Below, one piece after another: positions 17,686-26,575 of a stretch of DNA of 64,000 bases. The position numbers and the translations under genes were made by a program. Below the pieces are notes generated by a model that saw only the letters and a program-made list of their open reading frames with translations, was not told the origin of the DNA and did not search any database. The stretch is from Nonomuraea maritima (GTDB lineage Bacteria > Actinomycetota > Actinomycetes > Streptosporangiales > Streptosporangiaceae): NCBI RefSeq assembly GCF_900100395.1, contig NZ_FNFB01000031.1:23617-87616 (forward strand). The letters are read 5' to 3'. Every line of letters starts with the position of its first letter. Position 1 is the first letter of the stretch.

Positions 17686-19752
17686 TCAGGCGTCGATGTG
17701 GTCGCGGTCGACCTCGGCGGCGCTGTTGACGATGAACTCCCGTCGTGGCGCGACCTCGCTGCCCATCAGCAGGTTGAAGATCTGCTCGGCGCTTTCGGCG
17801 TCTTCGATGCGCACGCGCCGCAGGATGCGGTGGCGCGGGTCCATCGTCGTCTCGGCGAGCTGGTCGGCGTCCATCTCACCGAGGCCCTTGTACCGCTGCA
17901 CCGGGTCCTTCCAGCGCTTGCCGCGACGTTCCAGGTCGCGCAGCACCTTGTGCAGCTCGGCGTCGGAGTAGCAGTAGATGTACTTCTCCTGGCCCCGACC
18001 GGGGTTCGTCAGCTCGATGCGGTGCAGCGGCGGCACAGCGGCGAACACCCGACCGGCCTCCACCATGGGACGCATGTAGCGATGGAAGAGGGTCAGCAGC
18101 AGGCAGCGGATGTGGGCGCCGTCGACGTCGGCGTCCGCCATGAGGATGACCTTGCCGTAGCGGGCGGACTCGATGTCGAACGAGCGCCCGGAGCCTGCCC
18201 CCACGACCTGGATGATGGCCGCGCACTCGGCGTTCTTGAGCATGTCGCTCACGGACGCCTTCTGGACGTTGAGGATCTTGCCGCGGATCGGCAGCAGCGC
18301 CTGGAACTCCGAGTCGCGCGCGAGCTTGGCCGTGCCGAGAGCGGAGTCGCCCTCGACGATGAACAGCTCGCTGCGGTCGACGTCGTCGCTGCGGCAGTCG
18401 ACCAGTTTCGCCGGGAGCGCGGAGTTCTCCAGGGCACTCTTGCGCCGCTGGTTGTCACGGTGCTCGCGGGCCGCGATGCGGGCCTTGGCGGCCGCCACGA
18501 TCTTCTCCAGCACCGACCGCAGCGGCTGCTTGTAGCCGCGCGGCGGGTTGGCGAACAGCTCCTTGAGCTCGCGGGAGACGACGTGGGAGACGATGCGGGT
18601 GGCCGCGGAGGTGCCGAGCACCTCCTTGGTCTGCCCCTCGAACTGGGGCTCCGGCACCCTGACCGTGACGACGCCGGTGAGGCCCTCGGAGATGTCGTCC
18701 TTGGTGACGGGGTCGTCGCCGTTCTTCAGCAGGCGGGTCTCGCGCAGGATCTCGTTGATCGTACGGACCAGGCCGCGTTCGAAACCGGTGATGTGGGTGC
18801 CGCCCTTGGGGGTGGCGATGACATTGACGAAGGACCGCACGGTGGACTCGTAGCCCTTGCCCCACCGGATCGCCACGTCGACGCTGAGCTCGCGCTGCAC
18901 CTCGGTGGGCGTCATGTGGCCCTGGTCGTCGAGGACCGGCACGGTCTCGTGGAAGTGGCCGACGCCCTGCAGCCGCAGCACCTCGCAGAGAGGTTCGTCG
19001 CGCGCCAGGAACTCGGTGAACTCGGAGATGCCGCCGTCGAAGCGGAACACCTCTTCGGTGCGCTCCTCGTGACGGCTGTCGAAGACCACCAGGGTGAGAC
19101 CGGGCACCAGGAACGCGGTCTGCCTGAGGCGTACGTGGATCTCGTCGAGGGAGACCTCGGCGTCGGGCAGGAAGATCTGCCGGTCGGCCCAGAAACGCAC
19201 GCGGGTGCCGGTGGCCTTGCTGGGCAGCTCGGCACCGACGCGCAGGCCGGACTTCTTCTTGAACTTGGCCGTGGGCCCGTCGCCGTCGAACACGCCGGTG
19301 ACGCCGCGCCGGAAGCTGATCTCGTGGACGCGGCTGCCACGGTCGACCTGGACGTCGAGCCGCGAGGACAGCGCGTTCACCACGGACGCGCCGACGCCGT
19401 GCAGACCGCCGGACGCGCCGTAGGAGCCGCCGCCGAATTTTCCACCGGCGTGCAGCTTCGTATAGACGAGCTCGACACCTGCCAGGCCCGACTTGGGCTC
19501 GACGTCGACCGGGATGCCGCGGCCGTTGTCGCGCACCTCGATGGAGCCGTCGGCGTGGAGCTCGACCTCGATGCGGTCGCAGTAGCCGGCGAGCGCCTCG
19601 TCGACGCCGTTGTCCACGATTTCCCAGAGGCAGTGCATGAGCCCGCGGCTGTCGGTGGACCCGATGTACATGCCCGGGCGCTTGCGGACGGCTTCCAGCC
19701 CCTCAAGCACCGACAGGTGACGAGCCGTGTAACCCGCCTCGACTAGCGTCAC
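17686..19752 (-). CDS. parE: DNA topoisomerase IV subunit B (ParE; gyrB-like)
   Basis: About 688 residues. GHKL ATPase domain: LWEIVDNGVDEALAGY (catalytic Glu), VRDNGRGIPV and GGLHGVGASVVNAL. Transducer: GYESTVRSFVN and GTHITGFERG. Toprim domain: FIVEGDSALGTAKLAR, PIRGKILNV and ILMADADVDGAHI; C-terminal QRYKGLGEMDADQL. Both ATP and metal sites are complete. It pairs with ParC (11.1-13.6 kb) to decatenate and relax DNA. The GTG at 19752 is favoured by AGGGGAG about 9 bases upstream; an ATG at 19776 has no such site. It is divergent from the small zinc-protein gene, the same neighbour as in Streptomyces as I recall. Confidence 0.93.
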   Translation of the reverse strand: MTLVEAGYTARHLSVLEGLEAVRKRPGMYIGSTDSRGLMHCLWEIVDNGVDEALAGYCDRIEVELHADGSIEVRDNGRGIPVDVEPKSGLAGVELVYTKLHAGGKFGGGSYGASGGLHGVGASVVNALSSRLDVQVDRGSRVHEISFRRGVTGVFDGDGPTAKFKKKSGLRVGAELPSKATGTRVRFWADRQIFLPDAEVSLDEIHVRLRQTAFLVPGLTLVVFDSRHEERTEEVFRFDGGISEFTEFLARDEPLCEVLRLQGVGHFHETVPVLDDQGHMTPTEVQRELSVDVAIRWGKGYESTVRSFVNVIATPKGGTHITGFERGLVRTINEILRETRLLKNGDDPVTKDDISEGLTGVVTVRVPEPQFEGQTKEVLGTSAATRIVSHVVSRELKELFANPPRGYKQPLRSVLEKIVAAAKARIAAREHRDNQRRKSALENSALPAKLVDCRSDDVDRSELFIVEGDSALGTAKLARDSEFQALLPIRGKILNVQKASVSDMLKNAECAAIIQVVGAGSGRSFDIESARYGKVILMADADVDGAHIRCLLLTLFHRYMRPMVEAGRVFAAVPPLHRIELTNPGRGQEKYIYCYSDAELHKVLRDLERRGKRWKDPVQRYKGLGEMDADQLAETTMDPRHRILRRVRIEDAESAEQIFNLLMGSEVAPRREFIVNSAAEVDRDHIDA

Positions 19753-20000
19753 TCCCGCTCCCCTGGTGTTGAGCATCGAACACGTGTGCGTAGCTTACCG
19801 TTGTTCCCCTGCGTGCGCGTACAAGCTTGCCATGGCGGAACGTTTGCTGTTACCAACCGGCTGATCATCATTACTTTCGGACACATTCTGCTCTGGGCGT
19901 AGAGAGCAGGCGGTTGGGAAGCTCCAGGTCCGGTTAGATGTTGTTCCAAGTGACTGACGCCAGATCCTCGCTTCGGCGGGGGTGACCCGAAAGGCGATAC

Positions 20001-20231
20001 GTGACTGGAGCTCTCGCCCCCGTTAAGCCGCTGACGGCCCTCGACCGCTGCGACCGCTGCGGCGCCCAGGCCTACATTCGCGCGACCCTGCCCGTGGGTG
20101 GGGAGTTGCTGTTCTGCGCCCACCATGGGCGTCAGCACGTTGCGGCGCTGCGCGAGAAGGGTGCCGACATCCTGGACGAGTCGGCTCGACTCAGCGAAAC
20201 TCGATCAACCGCCCCCAGCGACGAGCGCTGA
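20001..20231 (+). CDS. Small zinc-ribbon-like protein, DUF7455 type
   Basis: 76 residues. CDRCGAQAYIR and, 21 residues later, FCAHHGRQH offer Cys/His ligands for one zinc. Small proteins of this kind (DUF7455) sit between hrdB and parE in streptomycetes; the role is unknown. The GTG at 20001 has AAAGG about 8 bases upstream. It is followed after 43 bases by a strong hairpin, so it is a monocistronic unit. Confidence 0.82.
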   Translation: MTGALAPVKPLTALDRCDRCGAQAYIRATLPVGGELLFCAHHGRQHVAALREKGADILDESARLSETRSTAPSDER

Positions 20232-20274
20232 CCCTAAGCGCCCGTCGTGTGAGATAACCACATATCGCGTAGCC

Positions 20275-20310
20275 AGAACGGCGACCCCGGCCATCCGGGG
20301 TCGCCGTTCT
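20275..20310 (+). terminator. Perfect 16-bp hairpin terminator
   Basis: AGAACGGCGACCCCGG pairs perfectly with CCGGGGTCGCCGTTCT around the loop CCAT, 43 bases after the DUF7455 gene. The stem ends in TTCT, giving a short pyrimidine tail. Confidence 0.88.
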
Positions 20311-20889
20311 GCGTTCCCGCAGTCATCCCCTTCGGCAACAGAGCTGACTGTGAGCTGCTTCCAAGCCCACGAGCCGCGAAAGCAGGGCCGCCATCTCCCA
20401 GGCTCGCCCCACCGCGCCCAGAGCAGAACCACCAACTCCCCCGCTCGACACGCACGCACCCGGAGCAGGGCCGCCGTCCCGAAGGCCGTCCTCCCTCCCG
20501 ACGCGCAAGAACGCGGACACCGGTGTTCCCCGCCAAAGCAGTGAGCGGCCCGGACGGGGATACCCGCAACCCGCATCAGCACCAGGCCATCGGGGCGGCG
20601 GCGCATCGGCTCCGATCCCCAGCAAGCGGCGGCACACGGCTCAGCCCTCCGACGATTGACGACACACCGGCTGCCCCAACAAGCGGCGGTCGAGCAGTTG
20701 CGCAGCGGCTCAGGCTCCAGCAAGCGGCAGCCATGCGGCGGCACATCGACTCGGAGGCACGACGAGTGACGGCGCACCAGCTGACTCCAGCAAGTGGCGG
20801 TCAAGCGGCTGCCAAGGCGGCGGGCGTACCAAAGAATCCGGCACCCGCACGAACAGGCAGGCGGGTCTGGTTCCTTGGGAGTGTGCTCG
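20311..20889. other. Gene-free spacer with degenerate AAGCGGCGG repeats
   Basis: No gene is supported. The box CCAGCAAGCGGCGG or a close variant recurs at 20619, 20676, 20717 and 20787 (spacing 57, 41, 70), with similar flanking text, which suggests decayed repeats. The + strand is rich in C and A. The last 100 bases hold the promoter and ribosome site of the LGFP gene. Confidence 0.55.
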
Positions 20890-21426
20890 ATGAGCAGTCG
20901 CGTGGTCTTGTCCGTCACCGCCGGCCTCGCGCTCGCCGGGACGATCGCTGTCGCAACGCCGGCCCACGCCTCCGCGGGTTGCGCGATCGCGCCGTACGGG
21001 CTGATCGGGGCGCGGTGGGCCGAGTTGGGCGGCGAGCACGGCAAGCTGGGCTGCCCGACGACGCGGGAGACCGACATCTACATGAACGGCGTCGGCTGGG
21101 CAGGACGTAGGCAGTCGTTCGTGCACGGTCAGATGGCTTGGTCACCCAAGAACGGCTCCAAGCTCGTGGTGGCCGCGTACTCCAGGAACGGATACGCCTA
21201 TTTCGACTGGAAGGCCACCGACCGCAACTGGGACAAGTTCCTCGTCCGCTGGACCAGCCCCGCCGACCCGCAGGGACGGCAGGAGGACTTCGTCGGCGGC
21301 AACCGCGGCAAGGCCTGGACCCGCCAGCGGACCAACGGCGGCTACCGGTGGACCCTCAAGGGGTGTGACACCGGCGTGGTCGGCTCGAAGTGCCAGAGGT
21401 CGTGGACGGTCTCGGTCACCGGCTGA
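20890..21426 (+). CDS. Secreted LGFP-repeat-like protein
   Basis: 178 residues with a Sec signal peptide (SSRVVLSVTAGLALAGTIAVATPAHASA; cleavage probably after AHA or ASA). The mature N-terminus contains GLIGARWAELGGEHGKLGCPTT, which matches the LGFP repeat consensus (hydrophobic, W, LGG, G, LG P). LGFP repeats occur in secreted, envelope-associated actinobacterial proteins. The C-terminal half (NGYAYFDWKATDRNWDKFLVRW) is Trp/Tyr-rich and beta-like; CDTGVVGSKC may form a disulfide. The ATG at 20890 has GGGAG about 9 bases before it. Function unknown, probably wall- or glycan-related. Confidence 0.8.
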   Translation: MSSRVVLSVTAGLALAGTIAVATPAHASAGCAIAPYGLIGARWAELGGEHGKLGCPTTRETDIYMNGVGWAGRRQSFVHGQMAWSPKNGSKLVVAAYSRNGYAYFDWKATDRNWDKFLVRWTSPADPQGRQEDFVGGNRGKAWTRQRTNGGYRWTLKGCDTGVVGSKCQRSWTVSVTG

Positions 21427-21928
21427 CGGCTCGAACCGGAAGACTGCCCCATCCCCGGACCATCGACGATGCTCTCGAGACGACGCCCGCGACCGCGCAC
21501 CGCTCACAGCGGCACATCCCTGAGGAGCCGGCCCATCGCTGCGCCGGCCGAGCCACGAGCCGACTCCCTGCGCGTCGACAAGCCGCACGGCGGTGCCCGC
21601 ACCAGCGCCGGGACTCGGGGGCGCGCGCTCGACTGGACTGCGGCCGTACTGCCGCAGACCGAGGAACACCAATGCTGGCTGCGACAGCGCTGTTCGCAAG
21701 GTCGACTCGCTCGACCGCCGAGAAGCACTCCCTGGAGACCTTGAACGCCGAGAACAAGGGCCACCACGCGAACCACAGTCAAGAACACCCCAGCCGCCAA
21801 GTGTCCGCAGCGGGCACGAAGCCAGTCGACGACCCTCGAAGACCCGACATCCCACCCGAGCCTGGATGCAGTCACGCTCAGCGCCCCGGCGAGGGACGCG
21901 CGAGAGGGCCCCGACATCGAGGTGAGGG

Positions 21929-22197
<269 letters not shown>

Positions 22198-22440
22198 CTG
22201 TCGGGTCCTGATGTTGAAGTGGGGGATGCGGGAGGGTGTGAGGTTTACGCGTTATAGATGCGTCTGACCGGCCGTCGCCACCGTGCGGCACCGGATCCGA
22301 AGGTCGAGGTACCCGCGCTCCGCGATGGTCTCAGCCTTCGAGATGATCGAACTCCCCGTGCGCCGCCCGCACGACCAACGCATCACCGGCGAACGCGACT
22401 GCGTGAGCCATCCGTCCACCTCCGGCACCAGGGAGCACAC

Positions 22441-22845
22441 ATGGTGAACAGCGTCATCGACAAGATTGCCTGGATCCACCTGGACCACGGCAAGATCCTC
22501 AGTACCCGGTCGCGAGGCAAGGACGCCTACTACATCCCCGGAGGCAAGCGCGAACCCGGTGAAAGCGACCTCGACACCCTCGTACGGGAGATCGATGAGG
22601 AACTCGCCGTCACCATCATCCCCGCCACCGCCACCCATATCGGCACCTACCAGGCCCAGGCACACGGCCATGCCGAGGGCGTCACCGTGCAGATGACCTG
22701 CTACACCGCCGACCATCACGGGGCACCGACGCCCAGCAACGAGATCGAAGAGGTCGCCTGGCTGAGCTACGCCGACCGCGACCGCGTGTCCCCGGTCGAC
22801 CAGGTCATCTTCGATCACCTGAACCAGGCCGGGCAGCTTCACTGA
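22441..22845 (+). CDS. Nudix hydrolase
   Basis: 134 residues with the Nudix box GGKREPGESDLDTLVREIDEEL (near residue 31 on), matching GX5EX7REUXEE; the usual following Gly is Ala. It hydrolyses a nucleoside diphosphate linked to another moiety in a magnesium-dependent way; the substrate is unknown. The ATG at 22441 has AGGGAG 6-7 bases upstream. Flanked by repeat-rich DNA on the left and a convergent GNAT gene on the right. Confidence 0.87.
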   Translation: MVNSVIDKIAWIHLDHGKILSTRSRGKDAYYIPGGKREPGESDLDTLVREIDEELAVTIIPATATHIGTYQAQAHGHAEGVTVQMTCYTADHHGAPTPSNEIEEVAWLSYADRDRVSPVDQVIFDHLNQAGQLH

Positions 22846-23091
22846 CCCAGGACACCCATGGGAAGCGGCCGGCCAGGGCATCTACGGATCCGTCAGACCT
22901 CCAGGAAGCTCGCAGCCACCCGCCCTCGCGAGAACACAAGGTCAAGTCCGGAAAATGGCGATAAATCCAACGTTCCTCGCCAGCTCCAGGCCGGGCGCTG
23001 ATCACCACGGGCCTTGTTTCCGGATGCGCCGCCCCTTTCGGGAACCGTCCCCCCCGTCCAGGCGGCCGGACGAGGGACAGCCGTGAAAGAG

Positions 23092-23796
23092 TCAGCGCAC
23101 GCGGTAGTGGTAGCCGGTCGTGATCTCGAAGCCCTCGCTGCGGTACAGCTTCTGGGCTGCCGTGTTCTTCTCCGTCACGACGAGGTACGCCGACCCGACG
23201 CCGGCGTGCCGGGTCAGCGCTCGCAGGATCGTCCGTGCGAGCCCTTTCCTGCGCGCTTCAGGCAGGGTGGCCATGCAGTAGATGCCCAGTGTGTCGCCCT
23301 GTGGGACGCCTCGCCCGACGGACAGCACCCGGCCGTCCTCCTCGTAGGCCGCGTACCAAGCCGGCACTCCCGTGCAGACCCGCTCGGCCACTGACAAGCC
23401 GTCGCTGAACCGGCCGTCCACGGCCCACCACGTCTCCAGCCAGCCGTCCCACGGCCGTTCCTCGATCCGCACCGCGCCCACGGCGCACGGGTGCCCGGCC
23501 CCCTGAGAGCGCGTCATGAGGTACGTGGGGTCGACCTCCGCGTAGCCCCGGCGTCCGAGCTCCTCGTCCAGTCCGGGCATGACGCCGGGACCGATCGAGA
23601 AGACGCAGCGCTGCCCGCGCTCCGCGTAGAACGCCTCCGCCGCGCGGATCGCACCGTCCAGGTCGGACGGCTGATCGACCGCGAGCACGGAGTTGGCCCG
23701 CTTGGTCACCCCGCCCGCGTAGCGCAGCAGCCAGCCGTCGTGCGGGCGCTGTTCGTAGGCGGGCCATGCCTCGTGGACGAGCAGGTCGAAGTTCAC
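23092..23796 (-). CDS. GNAT family N-acetyltransferase
   Basis: 234 residues. The acetyl-CoA site is in the C-terminal half: YCMATLPEARRKGLARTILRALTRH, followed by YLVVTEKNTAAQKLYRSEGFEITTGYHYRVR, the end of a GNAT fold. The N-terminal half (FDLLVHEAWPAYEQRPHDGWLLRYAGGVTKRANSV) resembles a degenerate GNAT-like module. The substrate is unknown. The GTG start at 23796 lacks a good ribosome site. It is divergent from yaaA across 100 bases. Confidence 0.85.
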   Translation of the reverse strand: MNFDLLVHEAWPAYEQRPHDGWLLRYAGGVTKRANSVLAVDQPSDLDGAIRAAEAFYAERGQRCVFSIGPGVMPGLDEELGRRGYAEVDPTYLMTRSQGAGHPCAVGAVRIEERPWDGWLETWWAVDGRFSDGLSVAERVCTGVPAWYAAYEEDGRVLSVGRGVPQGDTLGIYCMATLPEARRKGLARTILRALTRHAGVGSAYLVVTEKNTAAQKLYRSEGFEITTGYHYRVR

Positions 23797-23896
23797 CCGC
23801 GCAGGTTAGCCGAGGACCGGGAGATCCCAGGCGTGGGAGTCCCGGAGCGGCACGCGGGCGCAGGGCGGGCTGCCTGGGCGAATACGCTAGGGGGCT

Positions 23897-24634
23897 GTGT
23901 TGATTCTGCTGCCGCCGTCTGAAGGCAAAGCGTCGGAGGGCAGCGGCCCGCCCGTCGGTGAGCTGTCCTTCGCGTCCCTGTCCAAGCACCGCACCCGGGT
24001 GCTGAACGCGCTCATCCGAGCCTCGAAGCGCCGCGACGCCCTCGAGACGCTCGGCCTGACACCGGGCCTGGCGGGCGAGCTGGCGAAGAACCTCGAGCTG
24101 AAGACCGCCCCGACGCTGCCGGCCGCCGACCTCTACACCGGCGTCCTGTACGACAACCTGGGCCTCGGCACGCTCGACGGCGAGGCGCGGAGCCGGGCCG
24201 AGGAGTCGGTGCTGATCTTCTCGGGCCTGTGGGGCGTCGTACGGATCAACGACCGGATCCCGCCGTACCGCCTGTCGATGGGGGTCAGTCTGCCGCCGAT
24301 CGGGGGGCTCGCGGCGTTCTGGCGCCCGGCGCTCACGAAGGAGCTCGACCGCCTGCCGGGCCTGGTGGTCGACCTGCGCTCGGCCACGTACGCGGGCGCG
24401 TGGCAGCCGGGCGACCGCGCGATCACGGTACGCGTGTTCCGCGACGGCAAGGTCGTCAGCCACATGGCCAAGGCCACGCGCGGCGTGATCGCCCGAGCGC
24501 TGCTCGAATCCGGCGCCGACCCCGTCACCCCCGACGAGCTTGCCAAGCAGCTGAGCGACCTCGGTCACGCCGTCGAGCTCAGCGCGCCGTCGCGCCCCAC
24601 CCGACCGTGGACGCTCGACGTCAACGTGACCTGA
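23897..24634 (+). CDS. yaaA: Peroxide stress protein YaaA (UPF0246)
   Basis: 245 residues. LILLPPSEGK at the N-terminus is the family hallmark; LYTGVLYDNL, VLIFSGLWGVVRINDRIPPYRLSMG and VVDLRSATYAGAW are also conserved. In E. coli YaaA lowers free iron during hydrogen peroxide stress and binds DNA; the same role is likely but untested here. The GTG at 23897 follows AGGGGG. The gene ends just before a 14-bp hairpin shared with the convergent hrdB. Confidence 0.9.
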   Translation: MLILLPPSEGKASEGSGPPVGELSFASLSKHRTRVLNALIRASKRRDALETLGLTPGLAGELAKNLELKTAPTLPAADLYTGVLYDNLGLGTLDGEARSRAEESVLIFSGLWGVVRINDRIPPYRLSMGVSLPPIGGLAAFWRPALTKELDRLPGLVVDLRSATYAGAWQPGDRAITVRVFRDGKVVSHMAKATRGVIARALLESGADPVTPDELAKQLSDLGHAVELSAPSRPTRPWTLDVNVT

Positions 24635-24650
24635 CCCGGCAGACGCGAAA

Positions 24651-24683
24651 GAGCCCCGCACGGACAGGTTCCGTGCGGGGCTC
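24651..24683. terminator. Bidirectional 14-bp hairpin between yaaA and hrdB
   Basis: GAGCCCCGCACGGA pairs perfectly with TCCGTGCGGGGCTC around the loop CAGGT. It lies 17 bases from the yaaA stop and 22 from the hrdB stop. On the minus strand the stem is followed by TTTCGCG, a weak U-tract. Confidence 0.9.
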
Positions 24684-24704
24684 GATCGTTACGGCTCGGC
24701 CAGG

Positions 24705-26333
24705 TCAGTCGAGGTAGTCGCGCAGCACCTGGGACCGGGACGGGTGACGCAGCTTCGACATGGTCTTCGACTCGATCTGGCGGATGCGCTCACGGGTGAC
24801 CCCGTACACCTTGCCGATCTCGTCGAGCGTCTTCGGCTGCCCGTCGGTGAGACCGAAGCGCATCGAGACGACGCCCGCCTCCCGCTCCGACAGCGTGTCG
24901 AGAACGGAGTGGAGCTGCTCCTGGAGCAGCGTGAAGCTGACGGCGTCGGCCGGGACGATGGCCTCGGAGTCTTCGATCAGGTCGCCGAACTCGCTGTCGC
25001 CCTCCTCACCCAGCGGGGTGTGGAGCGAGATGGGCTCGCGCCCGTACTTCTGGACCTCGACGACCTTCTCGGGCGTCATGTCCAGCTCACGGGCGAGCTC
25101 TTCCGGCGTGGGCTCGCGGCCGAGGTCCTGCAGCATCTGCCGCTGGACACGGGCGAGCTTGTTGATCACTTCGACCATGTGGACCGGGATGCGGATGGTC
25201 CGCGCCTGGTCGGCCATGGCTCGCGTGATCGCCTGCCGGATCCACCACGTGGCGTAGGTGGAGAACTTGTAGCCCTTGGTGTAGTCGAACTTCTCGACCG
25301 CCCTGATCAGACCCAGGTTGCCCTCCTGGATCAGGTCGAGGAACAGCATGCCGCGGCCGGTGTAGCGCTTGGCCAGGGAGACCACGAGCCGGAGGTTGGC
25401 CTCCAGCAGGTGGTTCTTCGCGCGGCGGCCGTCCTCGGCGATCCACTCGAGCTCGGCCTTGACGTCGACCGGCAGCGGGTCGGACTCGGAGCCGAGCTGC
25501 TCCTCGGCGAACAGACCGGCCTCGATGCGCTTGGCAAGCTCGACCTCCTGCTCGGCGTTGAGCAGGGGGACCTTGCCGATCTGCTTGAGGTAGTCCTTCA
25601 CCGGGTCGGCGGTGGCACCGGCGGCGGCGACCTGCGCGACGGGCGCGTCATCGTCGTCGTCGGAGAGGATGAGGACCTCGTCCTCGCTCTTCTGCACCAC
25701 GACCTCGGCGGCCTTGGGCTCTTCGTCGTCCTCGGAGTCGGAGTCGGCCTCGGTGTCTTCCTCGGCGACGATCTCGTCGACGTCGAGGTCTTCGAGGTCG
25801 TCCAGCTCGACGTCGCCATCGAGCTCGATGTCGTCGTCGTCACCGTCGGCCCTGGTCTCGGGCGACTTGGTCTTGCTCTCGGCAGGCCCAGCGTTCTTCG
25901 GCTCGGCCTTCTTGGCGGCGGACGCCGCCTTCTTGGCCGCGGGCGCGGCCTTCTTGGCAGGGGCCGCCTTCTTGGCGGCCGGCTCGGCTTCGGTGGTGCC
26001 GACGACCGCGGTCACGGTGTCGGGCTGCTGCTCTTTGGCTGCCGCCGCGGCCTTGGTCTTGACCGGCGCGGCAGTCTGACGCTTTGCTGGACCTCGAGAC
26101 TTCTTCTTCGGCGCAGCCGAATCCGCGGCGGTCACCACCACGGTCACGCCCTCTTTGCTGAGGTTCCGCAAGAACGCGGCGGCGTGCGACATGGGGATGT
26201 CCGCCTCCTCGAAGGCCTGACGGACATCCTCAGACTCGAGGAAACCCTGCGAGCGCCCACGCTCGAGCAGTCGCTGAATGACGGGCTCGTTCAGCTCTTG
26301 TGGCTTCGAGCGAGTCGAACTTGCAGGCGACAC
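24705..26333 (-). CDS. hrdB: Principal RNA polymerase sigma factor (HrdB/SigA)
   Basis: 542 residues. N-terminal 90 residues contain a region 1.1-like segment; then a Lys/Ala-rich stretch (AAKKAAPAKKAAPAAKKAA) and a long Asp/Glu block, both typical of actinobacterial principal sigmas. Regions follow in order: 1.2 (DPVKDYLKQIGKVPLL), 2 (NLRLVVSLAKRYTGRGM, FLDLIQEGNLGLIRAVEKFDY, YKFSTYATWWIRQAI), 3 (RIPVHMVEVINKL) and 4 (GVTRERIRQIESKTMSKLRHP). It directs housekeeping transcription. The GTG at 26333 is chosen because GAGAGG lies 5 bases before it and the product begins SPASSTRSK, like Streptomyces HrdB. Confidence 0.95.
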   Translation of the reverse strand: MSPASSTRSKPQELNEPVIQRLLERGRSQGFLESEDVRQAFEEADIPMSHAAAFLRNLSKEGVTVVVTAADSAAPKKKSRGPAKRQTAAPVKTKAAAAAKEQQPDTVTAVVGTTEAEPAAKKAAPAKKAAPAAKKAASAAKKAEPKNAGPAESKTKSPETRADGDDDDIELDGDVELDDLEDLDVDEIVAEEDTEADSDSEDDEEPKAAEVVVQKSEDEVLILSDDDDDAPVAQVAAAGATADPVKDYLKQIGKVPLLNAEQEVELAKRIEAGLFAEEQLGSESDPLPVDVKAELEWIAEDGRRAKNHLLEANLRLVVSLAKRYTGRGMLFLDLIQEGNLGLIRAVEKFDYTKGYKFSTYATWWIRQAITRAMADQARTIRIPVHMVEVINKLARVQRQMLQDLGREPTPEELARELDMTPEKVVEVQKYGREPISLHTPLGEEGDSEFGDLIEDSEAIVPADAVSFTLLQEQLHSVLDTLSEREAGVVSMRFGLTDGQPKTLDEIGKVYGVTRERIRQIESKTMSKLRHPSRSQVLRDYLD

Positions 26334-26575
26334 GAACACCTCTCGAACGAACGCGTGGCGACAATGGACCCAGATGCCCGCTGGGGGGCTGTTGCCTCTC
26401 TCAGAGATCGGTGAGGCCGTGCGGACCGCGACGGACCTGCACAGCATTCTGGCACGACCCCGCACTCCATACGGCCACCTCCCGGCGGTTGACCTCCACC
26501 CTAGGCCGACCAAGACAGTAGTGCGTACGTAAGCGGGGCACTGATACCCGAAAGCAACCGTTATGACTGTTTCAT

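Noticed and set aside
17155..19746. An 863-codon + strand frame opposite parE
   Set aside because: It is a shadow of parE on the other strand.
22338..22456. A 39-codon frame overlapping the Nudix start by ATGGTGA
   Set aside because: Too short and unsupported; no clear ribosome site or homologue recognised.
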